Notes: generated by a model not told the origin, from the sequence alone. A DNA stretch of 64,000 bases from Sediminispirochaeta smaragdinae DSM 11293 (GCF_000143985.1 NC_014364.1:558001-622000), one strand, 5' to 3'; shown: positions 1 to 8,139, numbered from the stretch's first letter. Translations and numbers: made by a program.

Positions 1-1
1 C

Positions 2-58
2 TTACCAGACTATTTGAAGGCCCTTGTAAAGCTTCTGCAAGAAAAGACGGTTCGGTAA
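2..58 (+). CDS. C-terminal end of an unidentified protein (partial)
   Basis: An open frame enters from the left edge and ends at TAA (56-58), giving 18 residues ending in LLQEKTVR. The amphipathic, Leu/Lys-rich tail looks like a real protein C-terminus, but no family can be named from so little. It would converge on the DMT transporter, leaving only 8 bases between the two stop codons, which fits the tight packing seen elsewhere in the window. Confidence 0.3.
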   Translation, partial: LPDYLKALVKLLQEKTVR

Positions 59-66
59 GCGGTCCG

Positions 67-948
67 TTATTCTTTAACCGATAAGCTTACCCCCGAAAGG
101 ACCAATACGCTTCCAATCGCAAGGGGCATAGTTATCTCTTCGCCAAGGAGGACCATACCAAAAAAGAGGGCGGAGATCGGTTCGAGATTCATGAAGATGG
201 CCGATTTGCTGGGGCCTATTTTGCTGATTCCGTAATAGTAGAAAACGTGGGCCACTCCGGCGGCTCCGATGCTCATGTAAAGGAGTCCGGCCCAGGCCGA
301 GGGAGAAGCCGAAAAAACACGGGGAAGACCACCCTCGAGAAAAGCGGGAATCGCCAGAAGCAGGGCTCCGAAAAAGCTGCTGTACATGATGGCTGGCAAT
401 GGCGGAAAACTCTTAAGAACATGCTTCCCCGCGAAAGAGTACGCCGCCCAGCTGAAGACGCAACCGATCATAAAGAGTTCTCCCTTGCCGGGAGGAGTAC
501 GAAAGAGTGACGGGGGATCTCCTTCGGAAATTACGATCGCGGCTCCGAGGAAGGCGAGAATGAGCGCCAGAGGGAAGAGTTTCTGATGCTTTTCTTTATA
601 GATAATCGCAGAAATCATTGCCACCACTGCCGGAGTCATTGCTATGATGACAGCACTCCTGCCGGCACTGACAGTAGCAAGAGCGGAAAATAGAAAGACA
701 TTGAAGAGGGCCACTCCTGTCATCCCCGCGGCGATTAAGGCGGGAAGTATGTTTTTCTCAGGCTTCGGCAGCTTTCCCCCTCGAATTCTGAGAAAAAGAG
801 CAAGCAGTGTCGTCGTAACCACAAATCTGACAAAGGCTGCCGATATCGGCGGCATCTCCGCCGATACCACGCGTCCCGCAACTAAGGCTCCTCCCCAAAG
901 CATCGGGGCGGCGAAAAGCGCCAATACAGCAGTTTTCTTTGAATCCAT
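67..948 (-). CDS. DMT-superfamily (EamA) transporter
   Basis: A 293-residue inner-membrane protein of the drug/metabolite transporter superfamily, probably an exporter of small metabolites or amino acids. About ten hydrophobic segments fall into two EamA halves. The first half begins with MLWGGALVAGRVVS and ends around AAIVISEG. The second runs from FSWAAYSFAGKHVL to the helix-breaking LEPISALFFGMVLLGE, the typical family signature near the end. The frame stays open 48 codons upstream, but ATG at 948 is preceded by GGAGAGG at good spacing and begins just before the first membrane segment, so it is preferred. Substrate cannot be predicted. It is a single gene, convergent with the partial frame at the left edge. 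Confidence 0.85.
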   Translation of the reverse strand: MDSKKTAVLALFAAPMLWGGALVAGRVVSAEMPPISAAFVRFVVTTTLLALFLRIRGGKLPKPEKNILPALIAAGMTGVALFNVFLFSALATVSAGRSAVIIAMTPAVVAMISAIIYKEKHQKLFPLALILAFLGAAIVISEGDPPSLFRTPPGKGELFMIGCVFSWAAYSFAGKHVLKSFPPLPAIMYSSFFGALLLAIPAFLEGGLPRVFSASPSAWAGLLYMSIGAAGVAHVFYYYGISKIGPSKSAIFMNLEPISALFFGMVLLGEEITMPLAIGSVLVLSGVSLSVKE

Positions 949-1422
949 AGCCTCTCCACGCACAAAATTCGTTTTATGATCGCATTTCCGATAGCTGTTT
1001 TTGACACTTGTGAAACGAACAAGAAAAAAGTCACGGAAGCACTTAAAAAGTCTCGCACTTTTAGTTTTAGTCCTCAAGAGGGGCTTATGCAAGGGGTTCC
1101 TTGCTTATGAAATCATATGCCTTACGCAGGTCGGTATTCAAGTATCTTTTTGATCCCCATTTCGTACCTGCTCTATGCCTGAGCCTGGCAGCAACCGGCA
1201 TCAAAGCTGATTCCCCATCTGGGCCCTCGCCGTCTCCATCATCGTGAATATACTGCAGGCCGTGTTTTGATCGGGTTCAGGAGAATGTAAAAGAGTTGTG
1301 CCCTTTTCTTGGTCGGCTTATAATACTCCCAGGTCATTTTGTTGGTTATCTGCATGAATTTCGTGATGATAAAGTGAGTTATACACAATTTCTTTTTTGA
1401 GAATTTATTTGGAGTATTTTTC
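949..1422. other. Intergenic stretch with no convincing gene
   Basis: About 470 bases between the transporter start and the AT-rich hydrolase. The left part has ordinary base composition and contains short broken reading frames. One + strand frame starting at ATG 1117 reads SIFLIPISYLLYA before a stop, and another near 1220-1270 reads WALAVSIIVNILQAVF before a stop. These could be remains of a membrane-protein gene broken by frameshifts. From about 1290 rightwards the DNA turns AT-rich and merges with the hydrolase island. No RNA gene or clear terminator was seen. Confidence 0.3.
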
Positions 1423-2340
1423 ATGAAGCAACTGAGGCTCTTTTCCATAATAATTATGGTTCTATTTATACTATCATGTTCTACAATTCCTTATTCAGGA
1501 ATGGAGGTTATTTCAGAAACTGAAGGTTACAATTACTTTATTAGAAATAAAGAATCCAACTCTTTGATCATTTATATTAATGGAAGTGGATATAAATCAG
1601 TTTTAGGCTTACGAGATCATAATCATAAATGGACTGAAACAACCTTATCCAATCCTCTTTCTCAGCATTTCAGAGATAGTTATAATATCCTTATCCCTGA
1701 GAAATTAGATTTTTCTCCAGGAGAAATATATTTGGACAATCCTGAAGTATTGAGTAAGTCGACAGTCCAAGCTCTTGGGCTACGTTATTCTGGAAAAATT
1801 GACAGCTTCTTACGTAAGAACAATTTTGATGAGATTATTTTGATTGGAACCTCAGAAGGCGGAGCACTGTTACCATTCATTTATGAGAATCTGGAATATA
1901 AAAATGAAATTGACAAGATGGTGATTTGGAGTGGAGGAGGTCTTAGCCAACTGAAAGAGTTTCAAATCTTAAGAGATTCTTCTGTGGAAATGCCAGATCA
2001 ATATCGTGAACTTTGTGGTCAAGTTACTGAGATGGCCGACACCATTAGTAAGGATCCCGAAGCTATCGATCGATATTACTTAGGACATCCATATATCCGC
2101 TGGAGTAGTTTTTTTGAGTATGAGCCTATTGAACTTATTAAAGGCATAAAAATCCCTATCCTTTTCATTCATGGTGAACTGGATTGGTCAACACCAGTTG
2201 AATCAACACGAATAATTGAAGACTCAAATATTTCAGATTTATTTGATTTCTACTATTATCCCAAAATGGAACATAGTCCTTCATCAGTTTCTGAATTAAA
2301 AAAAGTTCTTAAAGACATTGAAAAATGGTTAATTGGTTGA
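1423..2340 (+). CDS. Alpha/beta-hydrolase lipoprotein, AT-rich, probably acquired
   Basis: A 305-residue secreted hydrolase predicted to be lipid-anchored. The signal peptide ends in the lipobox LFILSC (Cys about residue 19). A GTSEGG nucleophile elbow (GxSxG), the aspartate in FIHGELDW and a late histidine in MEHSPSS form the expected Ser-Asp-His triad of the alpha/beta-hydrolase fold. Substrate is unknown; an esterase or peptidase role is possible. ATG 1423 has GGAG upstream. Codon use is strikingly AT-rich (many AAT, TTA, ATA, AAA), unlike every neighbouring gene, which points to recent transfer. A fragment of a higher-GC gene lies directly downstream on the other strand. Confidence 0.75.
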   Translation: MKQLRLFSIIIMVLFILSCSTIPYSGMEVISETEGYNYFIRNKESNSLIIYINGSGYKSVLGLRDHNHKWTETTLSNPLSQHFRDSYNILIPEKLDFSPGEIYLDNPEVLSKSTVQALGLRYSGKIDSFLRKNNFDEIILIGTSEGGALLPFIYENLEYKNEIDKMVIWSGGGLSQLKEFQILRDSSVEMPDQYRELCGQVTEMADTISKDPEAIDRYYLGHPYIRWSSFFEYEPIELIKGIKIPILFIHGELDWSTPVESTRIIEDSNISDLFDFYYYPKMEHSPSSVSELKKVLKDIEKWLIG

Positions 2341-2507
2341 ACGCTCCCGACGGCTCTGCTTACTGCGTGCGTATCGGCACCTCCCTTAAGTGAAGCTAAC
2401 AGTCGTTTTGAAGCAGAAACCGGTACAACAATCTTGTACTCACTTCGAGGACTATATTCGACTGCGGGCAGATATTGAGCCAATTCTACTCCCATATCTG
2501 CTAACAC
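2256..2507 (-). pseudogene. Small leaderless frame, probably a truncated native gene
   Basis: An 83-codon frame starting at GTG 2507. A promoter (TTGCTG, 17-base spacer, TATACT) ends 7 bases before this GTG, the same layout as the other leaderless genes of the window, so a native gene probably starts here. The first ~56 codons have ordinary composition (KIVVPVSASKRLLASL). The rest runs into the AT-rich hydrolase DNA on the opposite strand, so the reading frame probably became fused to foreign sequence when the island arrived. No family is recognised. It could also be chance. Confidence 0.35.
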
Positions 2508-2514
2508 TAAAGAT

Positions 2515-2543
2515 AGTATAGCGATAAATACTTAATACAGCAA
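2515..2543 (-). promoter_or_regulatory. Promoter of the small leaderless frame
   Basis: -35 TTGCTG (2538-2543) and -10 TATACT (2515-2520) with a 17-base spacer. The -10 box ends 7 bases before GTG 2507. Confidence 0.5.
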
Positions 2544-2553
2544 CATTTACGTA

Positions 2554-2627
2554 TGGGCCCAGCAGGACTTGAACCTGCGACCCTCTGATTATGAGTCAGA
2601 TGCTCTAACCAACTGAGCTATAGGCCC
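2554..2627 (-). tRNA. tRNA with CAU anticodon (tRNA-Ile2 or elongator tRNA-Met)
   Basis: A complete 74-base cloverleaf. It has a 7-bp acceptor stem (GGGCCTA with TGGGCCC), the D-arm GCTC...GAGC, anticodon stem TCTGA/TCAGA around loop CTCATAA (anticodon CAU), and the T-arm GCAGG TTCAAGT CCTGC. The discriminator base is A and CCA is not encoded. The acceptor stem carries C4-G69 and C5-G68, pairs known to favour recognition by TilS lysidine synthetase, so tRNA-Ile2 (reads AUA after lysidine modification) is slightly preferred over elongator methionine. It is not the initiator, which needs a C1-A72-type mismatch. Confidence 0.95.
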
Positions 2628-2639
2628 GAAGTGAGGCTT

Positions 2640-2669
2640 ATCATAGCCTTCTCTTTTGCAGGCTGTCAA
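2640..2669 (-). promoter_or_regulatory. Promoter of the tRNA gene
   Basis: TTGACA (2664-2669), an 18-base spacer and TATGAT (2640-2645), ending 12 bases before the mature tRNA 5' end at 2627. Confidence 0.75.
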
Positions 2670-2688
2670 GAGATGATACGAGATGACA

Positions 2689-2717
2689 TTGACGATTGAC
2701 CAATCAGGAACTACACT
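2689..2717 (+). promoter_or_regulatory. Promoter of the HisKA_2 kinase gene
   Basis: TTGACG (2689-2694), a 17-base spacer and TACACT (2712-2717). Transcription would start near 2724 and give a short leader of about 27 bases before ATG 2751. Confidence 0.6.
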
Positions 2718-2750
2718 AAGAGAAGTAGGAAATCCTGCGCATAGTTACGT

Positions 2751-3938
2751 ATGAAAAACCTTAATCAGAAAAACTGTGGATCTGTTTGTTCACGGGCGGA
2801 TTTTTTTGCTTCGCTTGCGGTACGATATCTTCAATTTCCCTTAGGGGAGATCGACTATCAACAAGTAGGTCATGATCTTGTCTCTCTTTCAGGTGCTCAA
2901 TCTGTCTTCCTCAATCTCTATGTGGCAGATAAACATTGTATTGAAACCAAGGCCTTCGCTTCCTCCCTTACAGGGGGTGCGGTGCCTTCTTGCGGCCCCT
3001 CTTTTGTCGGCCGATCTTGGCCTATGGATGATGCGGTTGGCAAGACTTTTCGAAGCTCCGAACTCACCTCTATTAATGCCGAAACCGGTGGAGGGCTGGA
3101 TACCATGGTTCATAGTCTGTTTTCCCGTTTCGGGGAAGTCGGATTATGGGCTCTCGGCCTGCTCCATGATGGACGGTTTTTGGGAAATTTCTTCATGGTG
3201 TTTGAGAAAGAGGAGCAGAAGCCGGATCGAAAGGGTATCGACGCCTTTACCGAGATTGTGGTTCGACTGCTGCTGCGAAAAGAGAAGGAGCGGCAATTGC
3301 AGCAGAACCTTACGGAGAAAGATCTGATCCTCAGGGAATCCCATCATCGCATTAAGAATAATCTTTCACTTATATCCAGCCTTGTCGCCTTGCAGGGGGA
3401 GCTCCTTTCTCCTGAGCTTGCCAGCTTGCTGTATCCGATAATCAGCAGAATCAATGCCATTGTATTGATCCACGAGCAGCTCCACGAGGCAGGTAGCGAT
3501 GGAAAGCAGGTTCGTTTTGAAACATATGTGAGACGTCTGGTGGGAGAACTTGCCGATTCTTTTCGTTCCGACGACTCCGGAATAACGCTGTCAATTCTTC
3601 GTGCCGATCATGCCTTTTTTGAGGACGGGACCGCTATTCCCCTTGGCATTATTTTGACTGAGCTGGTAATGAATTCCTTTAAACACGCCTTTAAGGGCTT
3701 GCCTGGAGGACGAATAGATGTTTCTTTTATGTGTGAAGACCAGACCGCCCAATTGATTGTACAAGACGACGGTAGGGGCATGGTCAGTTCGGACATACCA
3801 AAACAAAACAGCGCAGGGGCCTCGCTCGGGCTTGTTTTGGTGGAATCTCTGACTGCCCAGCTTCAGGGGCACTGGGAACAATCGATAGGCGAGAACGGCA
3901 GGGGATTGAAGAATACCGTTGCTTTCCCGCTACCGTGA
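2751..3938 (+). CDS. Soluble sensor histidine kinase (HisKA_2 type)
   Basis: A 395-residue cytoplasmic kinase without membrane segments. Residues ~1-170 resemble a GAF-like sensor domain. A linker rich in charged residues (REKERQLQQNLTEKD-like) leads to the phosphoacceptor motif RESHHRIKNNLSLISSL (His198/199), diagnostic of HisKA_2/HWE-type kinases. The ATPase domain follows, with the N box ELVMNSFKHAF and G box VQDDGRGM. Such kinases often phosphorylate free-standing receivers or PhyR-like proteins; no partner is adjacent. The RelA/SpoT-TPR gene starts 22 bases after its stop with its own strong ribosome site, so the two are probably cotranscribed. The start is the first ATG after a good promoter, although the Shine-Dalgarno is weak. 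Confidence 0.85.
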   Translation: MKNLNQKNCGSVCSRADFFASLAVRYLQFPLGEIDYQQVGHDLVSLSGAQSVFLNLYVADKHCIETKAFASSLTGGAVPSCGPSFVGRSWPMDDAVGKTFRSSELTSINAETGGGLDTMVHSLFSRFGEVGLWALGLLHDGRFLGNFFMVFEKEEQKPDRKGIDAFTEIVVRLLLRKEKERQLQQNLTEKDLILRESHHRIKNNLSLISSLVALQGELLSPELASLLYPIISRINAIVLIHEQLHEAGSDGKQVRFETYVRRLVGELADSFRSDDSGITLSILRADHAFFEDGTAIPLGIILTELVMNSFKHAFKGLPGGRIDVSFMCEDQTAQLIVQDDGRGMVSSDIPKQNSAGASLGLVLVESLTAQLQGHWEQSIGENGRGLKNTVAFPLP

Positions 3939-3960
3939 CTGTACTGGGAGGTGCGCTTAT

Positions 3961-5157
3961 ATGGATGTTCCGATTATGTATCCGGACAGGAAACGGCTTG
4001 AGGTCGCTTATAGAAAGAGATTACCTTGCCTGGAACAAGAGCGTGAAGATCTTGAATTACAATTGAAAAACCTGCTTCAGGCAGAAGAAATAAAAGCCAC
4101 GGTAAAGGGCCGGATAAAGGCCTTCGATAGTTATTATGCAAAACTTCTTCGTAAACTCTCTTCGATGCCGATGCAGAGCCTATCCGAACAAGAGATTGAT
4201 ACGCTTATTCAGGACCTTGTCGGTGTTCGTATCTTAACCCCTTTTCTTGAGTCTGTTACGGATATAGAACGGCTTGTACGTAGCCGTTTTTCAGTCTTTG
4301 AAGTTGAACGTAAAGGAGAGGAACAGAGCTTTTGTGAGTTCGGCTATCGTTCCATCCATTTGAATATACGTCTTGATTCCGGACAGATTTGTGAAATTCA
4401 GATACGAACGATCCTTCAGGATGCCTGGGCCGAAGTTGAGCATGAACTGGTCTATAAAGGGAGCTTCAGTCCCTTTGATGAGCCGTTGAAACGTAAACTT
4501 GCAGCCCTCAATGCGACCCTTTCGCTTTCCGATATCATTTTCCAAGAGGTTCGCGATTATCAAAGAAAGCTGAACAAGGAACTCAAGCATCGGCGGGAAA
4601 CCTTCGAACGCCAAATCAAAACAGAGCTTTCAGGAACTCCTCCTCTGACGAGGATGGAAAATCCTCCTTCCTATGAAAACATCGATGATTTGGATCAATC
4701 GCTTTTACACGCTTTACAGGTTCACAATAGTGGGGATTACAGCGGGGCTGTGGTTCTCTACGGAAAGATCCTTGCCGGCTCCTTGTCTAAGGAGATCCGG
4801 GTTATAACCCTTATGCATCGCGGCATGGCCCGTTTTGCCGATGCCGACTACGCCGGGGCCGAAGAGGATTTTCTTGCGGCCCTCTCTTCGGAGGGGCATA
4901 GGGGAAAAGCCCACTACTACCTTGGAATTTTATACCGGGTAACGGGTAGGCCAGGCCAGGCCCTTAATGCCTTTTCAGCGGCTTTGGAGGTAAATCCATA
5001 CCACTTCGAATCGTTGCTGGGCTCGGCTCGGGCCCTGTATGATCTTGGGGATACAGAAGAGGCTTTGAGTTACTGCAACAACGCTTTAAGGCTTATGCCT
5101 GATGACGAAGCTGCCCTCGTATTGCGGCGGACTGTAGCTAGAAAACTTGGACTTTAA
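3961..5157 (+). CDS. RelA/SpoT-type (p)ppGpp synthetase domain fused to TPR repeats
   Basis: A 398-residue protein. Residues ~45-170 form a RelA/SpoT nucleotidyltransferase domain: a basic ATP-side segment (KGRIKAFDSYYAKLL), the Asp of QDLVGVRIL (Asp85), the guanine-stacking Tyr in GYRSIHL (128-134), the catalytic Glu in EIQIRT (Glu145) and the closing DAWAEVEHELVYK. There is no HD hydrolase, TGS or ACT domain, so it resembles a small alarmone synthetase that can make but not break (p)ppGpp. After a charged helix, residues ~240-398 form four or so TPR repeats (e.g. ALNAFSAALEVNPYH), presumably for protein binding. ATG 3961 follows GGGAGGTG. The 3' end overlaps the convergent gene by 20 bases. 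Confidence 0.85.
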   Translation: MDVPIMYPDRKRLEVAYRKRLPCLEQEREDLELQLKNLLQAEEIKATVKGRIKAFDSYYAKLLRKLSSMPMQSLSEQEIDTLIQDLVGVRILTPFLESVTDIERLVRSRFSVFEVERKGEEQSFCEFGYRSIHLNIRLDSGQICEIQIRTILQDAWAEVEHELVYKGSFSPFDEPLKRKLAALNATLSLSDIIFQEVRDYQRKLNKELKHRRETFERQIKTELSGTPPLTRMENPPSYENIDDLDQSLLHALQVHNSGDYSGAVVLYGKILAGSLSKEIRVITLMHRGMARFADADYAGAEEDFLAALSSEGHRGKAHYYLGILYRVTGRPGQALNAFSAALEVNPYHFESLLGSARALYDLGDTEEALSYCNNALRLMPDDEAALVLRRTVARKLGL

Positions 5158-6049
5158 CCTTGCTTTCGCTTTTTTCGTTGCTTTGGATATCGGCGGCCGC
5201 GTTACGATAGGTATAAAGGAAATTGAGCAGCACCTTGTCGAAGGGCTGTTTTTTACCCTCTTCTTCGAAACGGTTGTACAAAGCCATGATGTAGTTCCGA
5301 ATCTCCTCCTCTGCCTCGATTCCGTTATCCGGTTTCGATAAAAGGTGGGTGATTACCTTTCGGGCAAGTTCTGGAGAAACGCGGCTTTTACCCGATGAGA
5401 GGACGAAAAGACCTGCCGCCACACAGTTCACGCTGTGCTGCTTGAGAAAAAGGATGCTGTCGGTGATGGAGATTGCCTGTTCCCAAAGGTAATGCTTTTC
5501 GTTTTCATAGCGTGTCGGATCTTCGGCGTATCGATCGATGATGTCACAGATTTTATGGAAATTGTAGCTCACAATCTCGACATGAAGGCTCGGAACACAG
5601 AGAAGGTGAGGGTCTGATAGATGTATCAGCCTGAAATAGGGACCGCCAACATGTTTCGGCCGATCGGTGGTCGACATGCAACGTCGATAGACCTTTGCGC
5701 TTTCGAGATAGAGTTCGCTGATCCCGTCCACATAATCGCTGATATCCTGGAGCACTGGTTCACCGAATTCCCGATAGAGAAAAAGAAGGGAACGTATCCA
5801 GAGATAGGTAAATGAAAGGTAGAGCTTTACGTGTTTTGGAGAAAAGGGAATCTTTCTATCCAACGGGTGGTCGACGTCGACCACAGGGGTTTTGATCAAG
5901 CGAAGCTTTCTTGCAAACTGAAGCAGAAAAAAGTGGCGTGCTATGACATGTATGACCCGAAAGGAGGCCTTGAAACTTTTTTTTCGAGTCATGAAGATGA
6001 AGGCTCCCCAAACGGCAGGTTGTTTACTGATACGGTTTGGAACATCCAT
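5138..6049 (-). CDS. Conserved unknown protein with a CVPSLH motif
   Basis: A 303-residue protein that I cannot assign to a family. It is rich in aromatic and basic residues and has no clear signal peptide or long transmembrane span. HLLCVPSLHVEIV near the middle is reminiscent of the PSLH/PSGH phosphate-binding motif of PAP2-type lipid phosphatases and transferases, and a second block reads HSVNCVAAGLF. The membrane helices expected for that superfamily are not obvious, so the resemblance may be superficial. It begins 3 bases after the radical SAM gene stop and is surely cotranscribed with it and the SDR. An internal ATG at 5992 preceded by GGGGAG is an alternative start. It ends inside the RelA/SpoT-TPR gene (20-base convergent overlap). 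Confidence 0.7.
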   Translation of the reverse strand: MDVPNRISKQPAVWGAFIFMTRKKSFKASFRVIHVIARHFFLLQFARKLRLIKTPVVDVDHPLDRKIPFSPKHVKLYLSFTYLWIRSLLFLYREFGEPVLQDISDYVDGISELYLESAKVYRRCMSTTDRPKHVGGPYFRLIHLSDPHLLCVPSLHVEIVSYNFHKICDIIDRYAEDPTRYENEKHYLWEQAISITDSILFLKQHSVNCVAAGLFVLSSGKSRVSPELARKVITHLLSKPDNGIEAEEEIRNYIMALYNRFEEEGKKQPFDKVLLNFLYTYRNAAADIQSNEKSESKVKVQVF

Positions 6050-6052
6050 GGC

Positions 6053-7246
6053 TTAATATCCTATAATCTTCTTCCCAAAAAGCATATTCTGGTAGCAACG
6101 TACACAGCCGGGCATCAACCCCTTTTTGCTTTCTTTCAAAACATGGCGAAATCTTCTTGCCCGTTCGTTATTGTAAATCTGATAGAAGGAATCTTCCTTC
6201 ATAATATTTCCAAGGACGTAATCGGGATAGTCGCTGCAGAAATAAACATCGCCGTTATAGTCTATATTCCCCTGGAACCAGGGAATGGAGCATTGGTCCC
6301 TGACCGGCTGCTCGAGTTGTGTATAATAGGTGTCGATTTTTTCCGGCTTGATTGCAGGGACCGTGATGATGGGGTAGCCATTTTTCATCGAATGGACCCT
6401 CTTCAGTACCTCTGCAAAAAGTTCTCCATCGATCCCTTCGTTGTATCCGTTGGCAAAGCCATCCAGACAATGGATATCGCTATCAAGCTTCTCTTTCATA
6501 AAACGCTTATGCTGTTCGATGATGCTGCTATTTGTGTATGTTCCGAGGTTGATGATATGCCATGCGATCCCGAAATCCCTTGCCGCTTCGGCCAGTTTGT
6601 CGAGGTAACGGTAGTTAAGCCGGCTGATGGTGGTGACGATGCCCATGTAGGGACGATTACTTCCTTGTAGCTTTTTTTGCTTGTTGATTTCTGCAAAACC
6701 TTCGACGACCTTTTTGTAGGAACCTGATCCACGAATCGTGTCGTTGATATCTTCAAAGCCGTCGAGACTGACGAAAAGTGCGTGCCACCTGTCCCTGACG
6801 ATCTGCTCGGCTCGTGCCTTCAGAAAGGTTCCGTTGGTATTGACGCTTAGAAGATTCCCCTTCTCAACGACATACTTGCCGAACTCCATGATATCCGGAT
6901 AGATAAATGGCTCACCACCCCAGACATAAAAAAGCGGCTTATGGGGAGATACCTCATCGATAAGCCGCTTATAACGCTCGATCGGGACCAGCTTTTTTGC
7001 CTCTTGGATCGCGTAATCCCCTTTCAAAACACCGGTTTCTCCACGTTGATTGCACATAACGCAACGCAGATTACAGAGAGGGGTGATTCGAAAAGTCAGG
7101 AGACTCATCTCTTTACTGGTTTTGGGATGAAATCTTCGATCGACTAGTGCAGCCTTTCTCTTCCTACCGAAACCGCTGACAAGCAATTTTGCCATATCCG
7201 GATCTTTCAGTAGTACCTCCGGCACAACCGAGAAGTTATGTTTCAT
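6053..7246 (-). CDS. Radical SAM/SPASM-type oxidoreductase
   Basis: A 397-residue enzyme. The [4Fe-4S] SAM-binding motif CNLRCVMC (Cys58, 62, 65) follows a beta strand (TFRITPL), and YVWGGEPFIYPDI is the usual GGEP-like motif. The C-terminal region carries a cysteine set (CSIPWFQGNID, GDVYFCSDYPDYVLGN, PGCVRCYQN) like the SPASM/twitch auxiliary cluster domain of peptide- and metabolite-modifying enzymes. Substrate is unknown. ATG 7246 is preferred over an upstream in-frame start because AAGGA sits at the right distance and it begins just after the SDR stop. It is the middle gene of a three-gene operon (SDR, radical SAM, CVPSLH protein). No small precursor peptide was found nearby, so a small-molecule or lipid substrate is at least as likely as a peptide. 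Confidence 0.85.
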   Translation of the reverse strand: MKHNFSVVPEVLLKDPDMAKLLVSGFGRKRKAALVDRRFHPKTSKEMSLLTFRITPLCNLRCVMCNQRGETGVLKGDYAIQEAKKLVPIERYKRLIDEVSPHKPLFYVWGGEPFIYPDIMEFGKYVVEKGNLLSVNTNGTFLKARAEQIVRDRWHALFVSLDGFEDINDTIRGSGSYKKVVEGFAEINKQKKLQGSNRPYMGIVTTISRLNYRYLDKLAEAARDFGIAWHIINLGTYTNSSIIEQHKRFMKEKLDSDIHCLDGFANGYNEGIDGELFAEVLKRVHSMKNGYPIITVPAIKPEKIDTYYTQLEQPVRDQCSIPWFQGNIDYNGDVYFCSDYPDYVLGNIMKEDSFYQIYNNERARRFRHVLKESKKGLMPGCVRCYQNMLFGKKIIGY

Positions 7247-7250
7247 GATG

Positions 7251-8075
7251 CTATTCCTTTTTGCCGGTAAGGCCCATAACTGAAATTCGCATAATTGTCG
7301 CAATAAGAGTGTCGGAAAGCAATGCTCCGAAAAATGCCGAAATACGGTTGCCGAAACCAGGTATCACCCTTGCCCTTCCGGCAAGCAGCGCCCTGACCGC
7401 CGAGCGCGCAACTCGGTCGGCAGACATCCCCTTCCGAAATGAAAAGCTGCGGTACTTCTGACTTTCGATTCCGGCAGCTTTATCGAATCCTGTTCGTATG
7501 AATCCCGGCTCCAGCAAGGTGACAGAAACTCCGCTGCCGTATAACTCCGCCCGCAGGGCAAGGGTAAAGGTATGCACAAAGCTTTTTGTCGCACCATAAC
7601 CGGCGAAAAAGGGCATCGGTTGTCCTCCCGCAATGGAGCCGACATTCAGGACGTTTCCCTTCCCTCTATCCGTAAGCATCGGTACAAAAAGCCGACACAT
7701 GTTTGCTAAGGACTCTATATTCAATTTGATCATTGCGGCGAGGTCGTCTTTGTTTTGTTTGATCACAGGACCAAAAAGCCCTCTTCCCGCATTGTTTACC
7801 AATATCTCCAGCGGCGTATCTTCCTCGGTACAGACGGCGGAAACCTCTTCGGCAAGCCGTTCTGCTGCTTGCGCTTCCACGAGATCGCACGATATAGTCT
7901 TAACCTTCGGAGCGCCGCATGTAAGGCACTCTTGTGCCCCTGATGCAAGAACCTCTTTCCTTCTCCCGCAGAGAATAAGGGGATAGGATCGGGCAGCCAG
8001 CAGTTTTGCCATTTCCAGACCGAGCCCGGCCCCCCCTCCTGTTATTAAGGCGTATCCTTTTTGGGTGCTTTCCAT
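7251..8075 (-). CDS. Short-chain dehydrogenase/reductase
   Basis: A 274-residue classical SDR. It has the nucleotide-binding TGGGAGLG loop, NNAGRG, the catalytic Ser in NVGSIAGG and the YGATK (YxxxK) active site. LCGRRK after the second strand suggests NADP(H) preference. The C-terminal extension has a hydrophobic end (LIATIMRISVMGL), as in membrane-associated long-chain 3-ketoacyl reductase-like members. The frame is open further upstream, but the start is set at ATG 8075, which lies 6 bases downstream of a -10 box and begins right before the Rossmann fold. There is no Shine-Dalgarno, so the mRNA is probably leaderless. It heads the operon with the radical SAM and CVPSLH genes. The lipid-like substrate hint is inference. 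Confidence 0.85.
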   Translation of the reverse strand: MESTQKGYALITGGGAGLGLEMAKLLAARSYPLILCGRRKEVLASGAQECLTCGAPKVKTISCDLVEAQAAERLAEEVSAVCTEEDTPLEILVNNAGRGLFGPVIKQNKDDLAAMIKLNIESLANMCRLFVPMLTDRGKGNVLNVGSIAGGQPMPFFAGYGATKSFVHTFTLALRAELYGSGVSVTLLEPGFIRTGFDKAAGIESQKYRSFSFRKGMSADRVARSAVRALLAGRARVIPGFGNRISAFFGALLSDTLIATIMRISVMGLTGKKE

Positions 8076-8081
8076 GAAGAG

Positions 8082-8110
8082 AATATACGATCTGAGGCCG
8101 GAATAAACAA
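8082..8110 (-). promoter_or_regulatory. Promoter of the SDR operon (leaderless type)
   Basis: TTGTTT (8105-8110), a 17-base spacer and TATATT (8082-8087), ending 6 bases before ATG 8075. It is divergent from the kinase promoter 30 bases away. Confidence 0.6.
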
Positions 8111-8139
8111 GGGCGCCAGTTACTATCAATATGATATTC

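Noticed and set aside
2340..2507. Integron attC site flanking the AT-rich hydrolase
   Set aside because: No paired GTTRRRY/RYYYAAC core sites with an imperfect palindrome could be built around the gene, and there is no integrase nearby.
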